A stretch of 64,000 bases of DNA from Bacillus sp. AFS037270 (GTDB taxonomy: Bacteria; Bacillota; Bacilli; Bacillales_B; DSM-18226). Where the stretch lies: the NCBI RefSeq assembly GCF_002585305.1, contig NZ_NUNF01000039.1, positions 1 through 64,000 on the forward strand, in the 5' to 3' direction. This document shows, one piece after another, positions 1-6,385 of this stretch. The translations under genes and the position numbers were made by a program. Each line of letters begins with the position of its first letter. The first letter of the stretch is position 1. A model generated the notes under the pieces. That model was not told the origin of the DNA, searched no databases, and saw only the letters and a list, made by a program, of their open reading frames with translations.

Positions 1-2
1 CG

Positions 3-101
3 ACAGCGCCACCGACGACAACGCCGCCGAAGCCAAAACCGGAGCCAAAACCGAAGCCAGAACCGATAGAAGCACCCAAGCGGAATAAGAAGAAAAAATA
101 A
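3..101 (+). CDS. C-terminal end of a Pro/Lys-rich protein (partial)
   Basis: An open frame enters from the left edge and stops at 99-101. It encodes about 32 residues of alternating proline, lysine and glutamate followed by a basic tail, KRNKKKK. Such a tail is typical of low-complexity linkers or envelope-anchored tails in Firmicutes, but the body of the protein lies outside the window, so no function can be given. The other two frames are less biased, which favours this one. Confidence 0.45.
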   Translation, partial: TAPPTTTPPKPKPEPKPKPEPIEAPKRNKKKK

Positions 102-244
102 GAGGAAGAAAAAACGGATGCAAGAATGGCAAAAACCAACAGGACTAAAGTTTCAAAAATGAACATCAACCAGCAATTGGCCTCCTAATTAAATTTAGTT
201 TCACTGATTTAGGTCGTTAATTCTTAAAAAGGAGTTATTCGGAA

Positions 245-1129
245 ATGAATACTCAGTCAAACACTGTTTCGGTTATAATTCCTGTTAAAAATGAGGGAAA
301 CCATGTACAAAATACCTTAGAATCTCTAATGGAAGCAAAAACAGATTATTCATACGAGATTATAATTGTTGATGACGGATCTACAGATGGTTGTTGTAAT
401 TTCATCTCTTCCTTAAAAAGTAAACGGCCCATAATATTATTTAGAGGAGAAAACTTAGGGGTTGCCAATGCCAGGAATTACGGAGCAGATCGTGCAAATG
501 GAGATTTTCTAATATTCTGTGATGCGCATCTTTTCTTTGAGGATTTCTGGATGGATCGACTGCTCGAGTTGATCGAACAGGGAAAAGCAGCAGCAGTTGG
601 CCCCGGTATAGCAGATGCATCAAATCCGGACAATGTGGGATATGGATATACTTGGAATGAAGAATTAGAACCAAAGTGGAATATTTATAAAAACAAAATA
701 TTTCAATCGCCGCTTCTAGCTGGAGGATGTATGGCGATTACAAAGGAAGCATTTGAGGATATTGGTGGTTTTGAACGGAATTTTAAAATCTGGGGTGTAG
801 ATGATGAGGAGATTTCTCTCAAACTATGGCTATTTGGATATACTTGTTTGGTGAGACCTGATGTAAAAATACTTCATGTTTTTCGGCCAGAAGCTCCTCC
901 CTTCCATTTTAGCTGGGACGATTTAAATTTTAATCGGCTTCGGATGGTGTATAGTCATTTCAATGAATCTAGAATAAAAAAATTAAAAAAGATGATAAAA
1001 CACTCAGACCCGGATACCATTGAAACGATGGTGAAAAATAGTAATATTTCGGCCCAAAGAAGCTCCTATATTGCACGACGAAAATATAATGATGACTGGT
1101 TTATGGAAAAATTTAAAATACCATTTTAA
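245..1129 (+). CDS. GT-A glycosyltransferase, family 2 (GalNAc-transferase-like)
   Basis: A 294-residue protein with a GT-A fold. The N-terminus carries the nucleotide-sugar binding strand VSVIIPVKNEG and the DDGSTDG motif (about residues 42-48). A DAH motif near residue 94 stands where the metal-binding DXD/DXH usually lies, and GVDDEEISLKLW near residue 185 matches the acceptor/catalytic ED region of polypeptide GalNAc-transferase-like GT2 enzymes. There are no membrane segments, so it is probably cytosolic and glycosylates a protein or polymer. The ATG follows AAGGAG at about 10 bases. The gene stands alone, 20 bases before a truncated selC, so it may mark the end of an inserted island. 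The acceptor is unknown. Confidence 0.85.
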   Translation: MNTQSNTVSVIIPVKNEGNHVQNTLESLMEAKTDYSYEIIIVDDGSTDGCCNFISSLKSKRPIILFRGENLGVANARNYGADRANGDFLIFCDAHLFFEDFWMDRLLELIEQGKAAAVGPGIADASNPDNVGYGYTWNEELEPKWNIYKNKIFQSPLLAGGCMAITKEAFEDIGGFERNFKIWGVDDEEISLKLWLFGYTCLVRPDVKILHVFRPEAPPFHFSWDDLNFNRLRMVYSHFNESRIKKLKKMIKHSDPDTIETMVKNSNISAQRSSYIARRKYNDDWFMEKFKIPF

Positions 1130-1148
1130 TCAGTGAAGGACGTCCAAT

Positions 1149-1212
1149 CTTCAAAACCGCTTGTGACCTGCGTGCAAGGTCTAGTGGGTTCGATTCCCAC
1201 GCAGTCCCGCCA
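1149..1212 (+). pseudogene. selC: 3' part of selenocysteine tRNA gene (truncated selC)
   Basis: The sequence begins at an anticodon loop CTTCAAA with UCA anticodon at 1151-1153. It continues through a long variable arm (GACCT/AGGTC pairing across 1165-1181) and a perfect T arm GTGGG-TTCGATT-CCCAC, and ends with an eight-base acceptor 3' strand GCAGTCCC plus GCCA. Long variable arm, 8+5 acceptor/T stems and UCA anticodon are the signature of tRNA-Sec. The 5' half is missing: the bases before the loop do not pair with ACCGC and there is no GGGACTGC just upstream, where the glycosyltransferase gene ends. I infer a recombination scar in the anticodon loop, as when an island integrates into the 3' half of a tRNA gene. 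Confidence 0.7.
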
Positions 1213-1236
1213 AAACTACAAAAATCTGATATTCAG

Positions 1237-1271
1237 CCGCACGGTGAATTTTTTACTAGTGCGGTTTTTTT
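1237..1271 (+). terminator. Rho-independent terminator of selC remnant
   Basis: CCGCAC (1237-1242) pairs with GTGCGG (1259-1264), followed by seven T. It sits 25 bases after the tRNA CCA end, where a tRNA terminator is expected, so the 3' flank of selC was kept when the 5' half was lost. From here to 1505 I see only a short unassigned frame at about 1292-1388 encoding GDVGVAVLPDFDAKENKKL, possibly a gene scrap. Confidence 0.7.
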
Positions 1272-1505
1272 AATTTTTTCGGTAGATCGAGGAAAAATGG
1301 CCACTACGGAGATGTTGGTGTTGCTGTTCTACCAGATTTCGATGCAAAAGAAAACAAGAAACTAAAGACGTTATATAATATATCTTAACAGCTTGATTTT
1401 ATAAAACTTTATGGTTCTCTTTAACAAGAAATTCAAAGGTACTATATTCATATTTGAATCATCTTCTATTCATCAGTATTTCCCCTGTGGTTTCAGGAAG
1501 CACTA

Positions 1506-1529
1506 GGTAAAAAACTTTTACCTTTTTTT
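1506..1529 (+). terminator. Rho-independent terminator
   Basis: GGTAAAA (1506-1512) pairs with TTTTACC (1516-1522), then seven T. It lies just upstream of the HAD pseudogene. A near-identical hairpin closes the sigma-54 activator gene at 19987-20010. Confidence 0.6.
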
Positions 1530-1546
1530 ATTGGAGGATGGAATAG

Positions 1547-1890
1547 ATGAGAAAAAAAACTGACTTAGTTTTAGATATTGCAGGAATGATTGCAACTATT
1601 TTTCACCGATATTTTGAGAGGATTTATCTTCAAAATTTGAAGTCTCATATGATGAGCTTATTAAGTTTAGAAAGGAAGTCCGTGAAGAATTATGGAAGGG
1701 GAAAATTAAAGATGAAGAATTTTGGGCTAAGTTGATAGAAAGGTTCCCAACAATGGTTAGTGAATATGCCGCAACCAAATTATTATCTGTGATTAAACCT
1801 TTGCCTGCTCTTGAAGAAATCCCGTTATGGAGTAAGTATGCTAATATTCATTTGTTAAGTAATCATCGCATAAAATGGGTGAACATATAA
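1547..1890 (+). pseudogene. Broken HAD-superfamily hydrolase
   Basis: The ATG at 1547 follows TTGGAGG. The first frame opens with DLVLDIAGMIAT, a HAD motif-I strand with the second Asp replaced by Ala. Homology then moves to another frame near a T run at about 1600, continuing KFEVSYDELIKFRKEVREE and later NIHLLSNHR (motif II Ser/Asn), and stops at 1888-1890. The second frame also has TGA where a Trp would be expected near 1614. The C-terminal motifs III and IV are absent. Frameshift, nonsense codon and truncation together make this a pseudogene; the substrate is unknown. Confidence 0.6.
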
Positions 1891-1919
1891 TTAGACCTGT
1901 TGAAGACTACATAAAAAGT

Positions 1920-2135
1920 ATAATCCTCTTTACCAAGAAGTGCTGGATGTATTTCTGCTCCTCTTCAGTAGTTCTTACTACTGGACTTCCGCTTGGCTCA
2001 GTAGGGTCACCTTTTAAATCCTAATTGTCAGATAGTCATCTTCGAAATTAGAGAAGTCTTCTTTTAGCCATTTATCTAAGATTTTCTAATACGGTTCGGA
2101 AGCTTTTAAATCAACTGCCTTGTTTTTCAAATATT
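1920..2135 (-). pseudogene. Decayed minus-strand gene, unidentified
   Basis: Reading the minus strand gives coding-like blocks separated by stops and frame changes: LKNKAVDLKASEPY, then KILDKWLKEDFSNFEDDYLT, then RTTEEEQKYIQHFLVKR. The order (WLK.DFSNF, then an EEEQKYI C-terminus) loosely recalls the DUF6241 tail of Bacillus lipoproteins, but I cannot confirm that. No start or ribosome site remains. The rest of 1891-2350 shows nothing else. Confidence 0.3.
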
Positions 2136-2357
2136 GAAGGTTCGCTCGATCAAACTGAATTCTTTTGATACTATCAGTAGTATTTGGGAGATGGTAATTT
2201 TCTTCTCCTTTGAACTCAGTGTAAAGAAACACTTTTTTCTTGGGATAAAGTATCACAAACACATACTGTTTATGGTGTTTTTTTGGTTGGGACCATATGG
2301 ATATTTTGTTTTAAATTAAGAAAACAGCCTTTGAATTAAAAAATGAAAAGCACTCTC

Positions 2358-2406
2358 TTGACAGAGCATCTCTGATAAAATACAATATTTCTAGAAATAC
2401 TGAAAT
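2358..2406 (+). promoter_or_regulatory. Promoter with overlapping operator (site 1) of the ArsR regulator
   Basis: TTGACA (2358-2363), a 17-base spacer and TACAAT (2381-2386) form a near-ideal sigma-A promoter. A palindrome TATTTCTAGAAATA (2387-2400) begins at the -10 box and covers the likely start of transcription. On the minus strand the site reads ATTTCAGTATTTCTAGAAAT, which recurs before the next two genes. Placement fits autorepression by the ArsR protein encoded next (inference). Confidence 0.75.
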
Positions 2407-2434
2407 AACCATTGCTGAAAGGAGGTTTTTAGCG

Positions 2435-2698
2435 GTGAGTGATGATATTGCAGTAAAAGTCTATAAGGCACTAGGTGAATCGACTCGTTTACAAATCGTA
2501 AAATTACTTGCTCAACAATCAGAGTTAGCTTGCCTGGAAATGGCAAATCAATTAAAAGTCCCTGCCAATTCAACATTGACACATCATTTAAAACCACTAC
2601 TTGATTGCGGATTATTAGCAGTTCGCAGAGAGGGAACCTTCAGATATTACAGTTTACAACGAGAAGTCCTTGAACAATACGCTCCCGCTTTGCTTTAA
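2435..2698 (+). CDS. ArsR-type winged-helix transcriptional regulator
   Basis: An 87-residue protein starting GTG nine bases after AAAGGAGG. It is a winged-helix ArsR/SmtB-type domain: VYKALGESTRLQIVKLL (helix 1-2), a recognition region near STLTHHLKPLLDCGLL and the wing RREGTFRYYSLQ. The only cysteines are in ELACLEM and LLDCGLL; there is no CXC metal site, so a redox or small-molecule signal is more likely than arsenic. It heads a trio with an old yellow enzyme and an MFS pump, each preceded by the same palindrome, which points to local repression relieved by an electrophile or drug (inference). Confidence 0.85.
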   Translation: MSDDIAVKVYKALGESTRLQIVKLLAQQSELACLEMANQLKVPANSTLTHHLKPLLDCGLLAVRREGTFRYYSLQREVLEQYAPALL

Positions 2699-2725
2699 TG
2701 TTAAAGCGGAATAATTTTAATTTTA

Positions 2726-2749
2726 ATTTCAGTATTTATAGAAATACCG
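2726..2749 (+). promoter_or_regulatory. Operator site 2, before the old yellow enzyme
   Basis: Contains GTATTTATAGAAATAC with perfect six-base arms, in the same 24-base context as site 1 (reverse strand) and site 3. It lies 29 bases before the ATG at 2778. Confidence 0.7.
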
Positions 2750-2777
2750 AATAATTGAAATGAACGGGGGAAAATGT

Positions 2778-3878
2778 ATGGGTCAAATTAACAAAGAAAC
2801 AAATTCTTGGGGAAATTTAAAAAATGGTTTAGAAAGTAAATTGTTTGAACCGATAAAAATCGGAGCTTGGAATTTACGCTCTCGTATCGCAATGGCACCG
2901 TTAACAAGATCCTTTGCAGATGATCAGACGGGCGTAGTAGGAGAGGATATTGTTGAATATTACCGAAAACGTGCTGCCGATGGAGTTGGTTTAATCATTT
3001 CAGAAGGAACCGTCATTAGTCCTCGTGGAAAAGGCTATCCTGGAATTCCAGGCATTTATTCAGACGAACAAATAAAGGGATGGAAAAAAGTAACTGATGC
3101 TGTGCATAAAGAGGGAGGAACAATGATCGCTCAAATATGGCATGTTGGTCGTTTATCTCATCACGAGCTTGCTGGAAATCTGCCTCCTCAAGCACCATCA
3201 GCTATTTCAGCTGAAGGCCTTGTCTCTCGTTTCCGTAAGCCATATGATGTTCCTGAAGAAATGACAATTAAAGATATTAATGAAGTAATCAATCAATATG
3301 CGCAAGCTGCGAAAAATGCAATAGCAGCCGGTTTTGATGGTGTGGAAATTCACGGTGCCCACGGATACTTAATTGACCAATTTAATTCAGATATAACAAA
3401 TCATCGTACAGACGAATATGGTGGTGACCTTGCTCAAAGATTAACGTTCATGAAGGAAGTAATTAAAGCAGTTATCGACGCAATCGGTACAGAACGAACA
3501 ATGATCCGATTCTCTGCTCATAAAGCAGATATACCAAATTACATGTGGGAAGATCCAGAAATGGCTATTCGTACATTTGTTGAGGCATTTAAGGAAGCGG
3601 GTGCAACAATGATTCACCCATCGATTATGCAATTTGATCGAGTGCTTGCAAATGGAAAAACGATGCATCAATTAGTCCGAAAATACTGGGATGGTGTCAT
3701 TATTGGGGTAGGTACATTAAATCCAGAATTGGCGAATCAGGCGATTGAAGAAGGAATAATTGATGTCGCTGCTTTCGGACGTCCATTAATTTCTAATCCT
3801 GATTTTATTCATCGTTTAAAAAGTGGTGAAGAATTGGAAGAATACGATGTTAAGAAGCATCTTAATACATTAATTTAA
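2778..3878 (+). CDS. NADH:flavin oxidoreductase, old yellow enzyme family
   Basis: A 366-residue FMN-dependent TIM barrel of the OYE family, which reduces activated C=C bonds or nitro groups with NAD(P)H. Visible motifs are SRIAMAPLTRSFAD near the N-terminus, the active-site strand QIWHVGR, the substrate-anion pair in VEIHGAHGYLIDQF and the barrel segment DEYGGDLAQR; RPLISNPDF near the end binds the FMN phosphate. I chose ATG 2778 because GGGGG lies seven bases upstream; an upstream in-frame ATG at 2760 lacks a ribosome site. The operator and position between regulator and pump suggest inducible detoxification of electrophiles. It is cytosolic and intact. Confidence 0.9.
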   Translation: MGQINKETNSWGNLKNGLESKLFEPIKIGAWNLRSRIAMAPLTRSFADDQTGVVGEDIVEYYRKRAADGVGLIISEGTVISPRGKGYPGIPGIYSDEQIKGWKKVTDAVHKEGGTMIAQIWHVGRLSHHELAGNLPPQAPSAISAEGLVSRFRKPYDVPEEMTIKDINEVINQYAQAAKNAIAAGFDGVEIHGAHGYLIDQFNSDITNHRTDEYGGDLAQRLTFMKEVIKAVIDAIGTERTMIRFSAHKADIPNYMWEDPEMAIRTFVEAFKEAGATMIHPSIMQFDRVLANGKTMHQLVRKYWDGVIIGVGTLNPELANQAIEEGIIDVAAFGRPLISNPDFIHRLKSGEELEEYDVKKHLNTLI

Positions 3879-3927
3879 AGCACTAGAATAGGAAGAAGCT
3901 TATATAGCTTCTTTCATTTTGTATGAT

Positions 3928-3951
3928 ATTTCAGTGTTTATGGAAATATAG
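3928..3951 (+). promoter_or_regulatory. Operator site 3, before the MFS transporter
   Basis: ATTTCAGTGTTTATGGAAAT matches sites 1 and 2 with three substitutions; the arms are imperfect. It ends 33 bases before the MFS start. Confidence 0.6.
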
Positions 3952-3984
3952 AAATTAATAGTGATATTGAGGAGAAAATTTCAC

Positions 3985-5175
3985 ATGTCAAATACAGCAA
4001 AGATTTATATTTTAGCATTGATAAGTTTTTTAGTTGGTACTTCACAGTACATCATCTCAGGTATTTTAGATAAAATGGCAGATGCCCTAGGAGTGTCAAT
4101 TGGAGCGGCTGGTCAATTAATTACAGTCTTTTCATTAGCCTATGCAATCGGTACACCTATATTAATGGTATTAACGGCTAAAATGGAAAGACGTAAATTA
4201 CTGATCTATACGTTATTTGTTTTTATTATAGGAAATCTACTTTCAGTAATTGTTCCAGGGTATGGATTATTTATGATTGCTCGCATTATTATGGCTTTAA
4301 GTACAGGTGTAGCGGTCGTTACAGTTTTAAGTATCGCAGCAAAGATTACACCTGCTAATAAAAAGGCAAGTTCAATTGCAACAGTTGTCATGGGATTTAC
4401 CGCATCATTAATCATTGGTGTTCCTATTGGACGTTTTATAACATCTACGTATGGCTGGAAATTTGTATTTATCGGTATCGCATTATTAGTTTTACTTGTC
4501 ATTTTTATTGTTTTAAATACCATACCAAAAATGAATGGTGATGCTTCAATTCCTTTAACGAGACAAATTGCTATGTTCAAAAAACCAAAAATTGCTTTAG
4601 CATTATCAATCACCTTCTTTTTAATGACAGGGTACGGGATTATTTTTACTTATTTATCTCCATACCTTGTAAATACTGTAGGTATGAGTGATCATCTTTT
4701 AAGCATTACTTTACTTGTTCTTGGAGTTGCAAGCTTATTTGGTTCTAAACTAGGTGGCTTAAGTGCAGATAAAAGAGGCGTAATTTTTACATTAAAAAGA
4801 GGGTTACTTGTAAACGGAACATCTTTAGTTGTGCTTTCATTCATATCACATTCAATTATTGCAGTATTTATTATATTGATAGTCTGGTCATTTGCAGGAT
4901 GGTCATCAGGTGCAACTCAGCAATATAATTTAGCAACGATATCTCCTGAATCCTCAGATGTGTTGCTAGGTTTGAACCAATCGATGATGCAATTAGGTTT
5001 TGCAGTTGGTGCAGGTTTAGGTGGAGTAATTGTGGGGCAAATATCATTATCTTCAATTACATGGTTCAGTGCGTTAAGTGTTGTGTTTGCAAGTATTACA
5101 ACATTTGGATTATCACGTTTCTTAAATAATAAAAAGATAGTCAACCAAGGTTTGCTGGCACAAAAGCGAGCTTGA
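3985..5175 (+). CDS. MFS efflux transporter (AraJ/YdhP-like)
   Basis: A 396-residue protein with twelve predicted hydrophobic segments and the MFS loop signature AKMERRKLL between segments 2 and 3. The profile and the SQYIISGILDKMADALGV opening resemble the AraJ/PbuE/YdhP drug:H+ antiporter group of the plasma membrane. ATG 3985 follows GAGGAG at 11 bases; an alternative GTG at 3961 precedes the ribosome site and is rejected. It is the third gene of the ArsR/OYE set with its own copy of the operator, so it probably exports the compound that induces the set (inference). The substrate is unknown. Confidence 0.85.
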   Translation: MSNTAKIYILALISFLVGTSQYIISGILDKMADALGVSIGAAGQLITVFSLAYAIGTPILMVLTAKMERRKLLIYTLFVFIIGNLLSVIVPGYGLFMIARIIMALSTGVAVVTVLSIAAKITPANKKASSIATVVMGFTASLIIGVPIGRFITSTYGWKFVFIGIALLVLLVIFIVLNTIPKMNGDASIPLTRQIAMFKKPKIALALSITFFLMTGYGIIFTYLSPYLVNTVGMSDHLLSITLLVLGVASLFGSKLGGLSADKRGVIFTLKRGLLVNGTSLVVLSFISHSIIAVFIILIVWSFAGWSSGATQQYNLATISPESSDVLLGLNQSMMQLGFAVGAGLGGVIVGQISLSSITWFSALSVVFASITTFGLSRFLNNKKIVNQGLLAQKRA

Positions 5176-5223
5176 TCAAATTGGGAGTCTGAAATCGTTA
5201 TCTTTGCATTTTGTTTACACAAT

Positions 5224-5460
5224 TTGGCTAGTCAATCGACTAAAGGTTCAGAGCTTTTGGCTCAAGAGTTTAAGGGTCCGCAATGGTTCCATCCAAGAGC
5301 ATCCGCGGCAAAATATGACCCAAAAGCATCTGCTGCACGAATGCTGCCGTTGTATCAAAAGAATACATTCAAATAGAGAAAGACATTGTGAATCAATTAA
5401 AATAGGAAAATGGAAATTTAGGTGACACGATTCCACCAGATCTAGTGACAACTTCCGGTT
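5224..5460 (+). pseudogene. kdpC: Internal fragment of kdpC (K+-ATPase subunit C)
   Basis: The plus strand reads GSELLAQEFKGPQWFHPRAS and SAAKYDPKASAA, the conserved KdpC centre. After one frame change near 5339 it continues AAVVSKEYIQIEKDIVNQLK, meets a stop, and goes on to GDTIPPDLVTTSG. The following SGLDPH segment and the N-terminal membrane anchor are absent, and no kdpA or kdpB is present. It is a dead scrap of a high-affinity potassium ATPase operon lying directly behind an intact MFS gene, so a deletion joint must lie between 5176 and 5224. Confidence 0.75.
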
Positions 5461-5480
5461 TCTTCGTCTTTCCAGTATGT

Positions 5481-5520
5481 AAAAGGACGTTCCATGCCTG
5501 AGTGCGGAACGTCCTTTTTT
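5481..5520 (+). terminator. Strong terminator behind kdpC scrap
   Basis: A perfect 13-base stem, AAAAGGACGTTCC (5481-5493) with GGAACGTCCTTTT (5506-5518), ending in a T run. It may be the original kdp operon terminator and now also ends MFS readthrough. Confidence 0.85.
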
Positions 5521-5580
5521 GTGTGTCACAAAACAGTCGTTGGTGTGAGCGAGTGAGCACACAACATGGAGAAAAAATAA

Positions 5581-5603
5581 CCCTTAAGAACAATTCTTAA
5601 GGG
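5581..5603. repeat. Perfect inverted repeat
   Basis: CCCTTAAGAA-CAA-TTCTTAAGGG, a ten-base perfect stem without a following T run. From 5521 to 6322 there is no convincing gene: a short frame near 5718 with a Shine-Dalgarno is stopped after five codons and continues only as broken pieces. Confidence 0.5.
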
Positions 5604-5951
5604 CATCAAAAAATATATAAAAGGGGGTCAGTGAAAAAGTATTTCACTTCATGTTTATTATCTTAAATTATCAACCTTAACTAATTCTTAATTTTTATGG
5701 AGGATTAAGGAATTATTATGAGTGAAAAAAGATAGAGCTTCTATTATTTTAAAGAAGGACAAAAGCAAGATGAGAATCAAAAAAAAGCAATGAATAATTG
5801 TTTAAACTGGAAGTTTGGGCAAAAATGGTGCCATGCTTGGTGCCCAAATATTTAAAATTACAAAACAAAAGAAAACACTAGAAGTCAAGGACCTTTGATT
5901 TATCAGTACTTCAAGGTCCATGAAGATACTATAAAAACAGGTGCCAGCAAA

Positions 5952-5992
5952 CTTCAAAACTGCTTGAGACCTGCTTGCCAGGTTGGTAAAAG
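5952..5992 (+). repeat. Second selC-like partial repeat
   Basis: CTTCAAAACTGCTTGAGACC and onwards matches the anticodon-loop and variable-arm part of the truncated selC at 1149 with about four mismatches in the first 35 bases, in the same orientation. Homology ends before the T arm. It may be a degenerate attachment core or a second tRNA-Sec scrap. Confidence 0.5.
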
Positions 5993-6073
5993 TCGTTAGC
6001 CAACAACTGAAAAAATTATCTTTAGTCCAATCCTGGTAAATTTGGATTATAAACAATTTACTAAAGCTTTTAA

Positions 6074-6106
6074 TGAGCTGCTCGAATTGAAGGGCAGCTT
6101 TTTTTT
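6074..6106 (+). terminator. Rho-independent terminator
   Basis: AGCTGC (6076-6081) pairs with GCAGCT (6094-6099), followed by eight T. No gene is recognisable upstream; it may have ended whatever gene was lost around the selC-like repeat. Confidence 0.65.
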
Positions 6107-6322
6107 GCATCTTTGGTTAGACATGAGTATATTTGTCTATCGTGAAACCAATTGTCGAATGTCATATTCGCTGATACAACTTTTGCACCAATTCTTACTC
6201 CAATAAGTAAACCGGCAGTAATTCAGTGGAATAAATGAGTATCAAGTATGGGCTAATATAGCATAATTCCACTTCGATTAAATAAAATGGATTGGAGAGT
6301 TTTATCCCGTTTTATTTCATTT

Positions 6323-6359
6323 GATCTTTCAATGGCTCTCAATTGTAAAGATCTTTTTT
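6323..6359 (+). terminator. Hairpin with T run just before the S9 peptidase
   Basis: GATCTTT (6323-6329) pairs with AAAGATC (6347-6353), with further CAAT/ATTG pairing inside, then six T. It ends 27 bases before the peptidase ATG, so it either ends upstream transcription or attenuates the peptidase. Confidence 0.6.
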
Positions 6360-6385
6360 GATTTAATACAAGAAAGGGAGATTTT

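Noticed and set aside
2134..2319. A 61-codon plus-strand frame before the ArsR gene.
   Set aside because: No ribosome site and low-complexity hydrophobic translation; it lies over a decayed minus-strand gene.
4206..4613. A 135-codon minus-strand frame inside the MFS gene.
   Set aside because: Antisense shadow of a clear transporter gene with normal motifs on the plus strand.
5802..6110. A 102-codon minus-strand open frame.
   Set aside because: No ribosome site, odd composition, and it covers a plus-strand terminator and the selC-like repeat.
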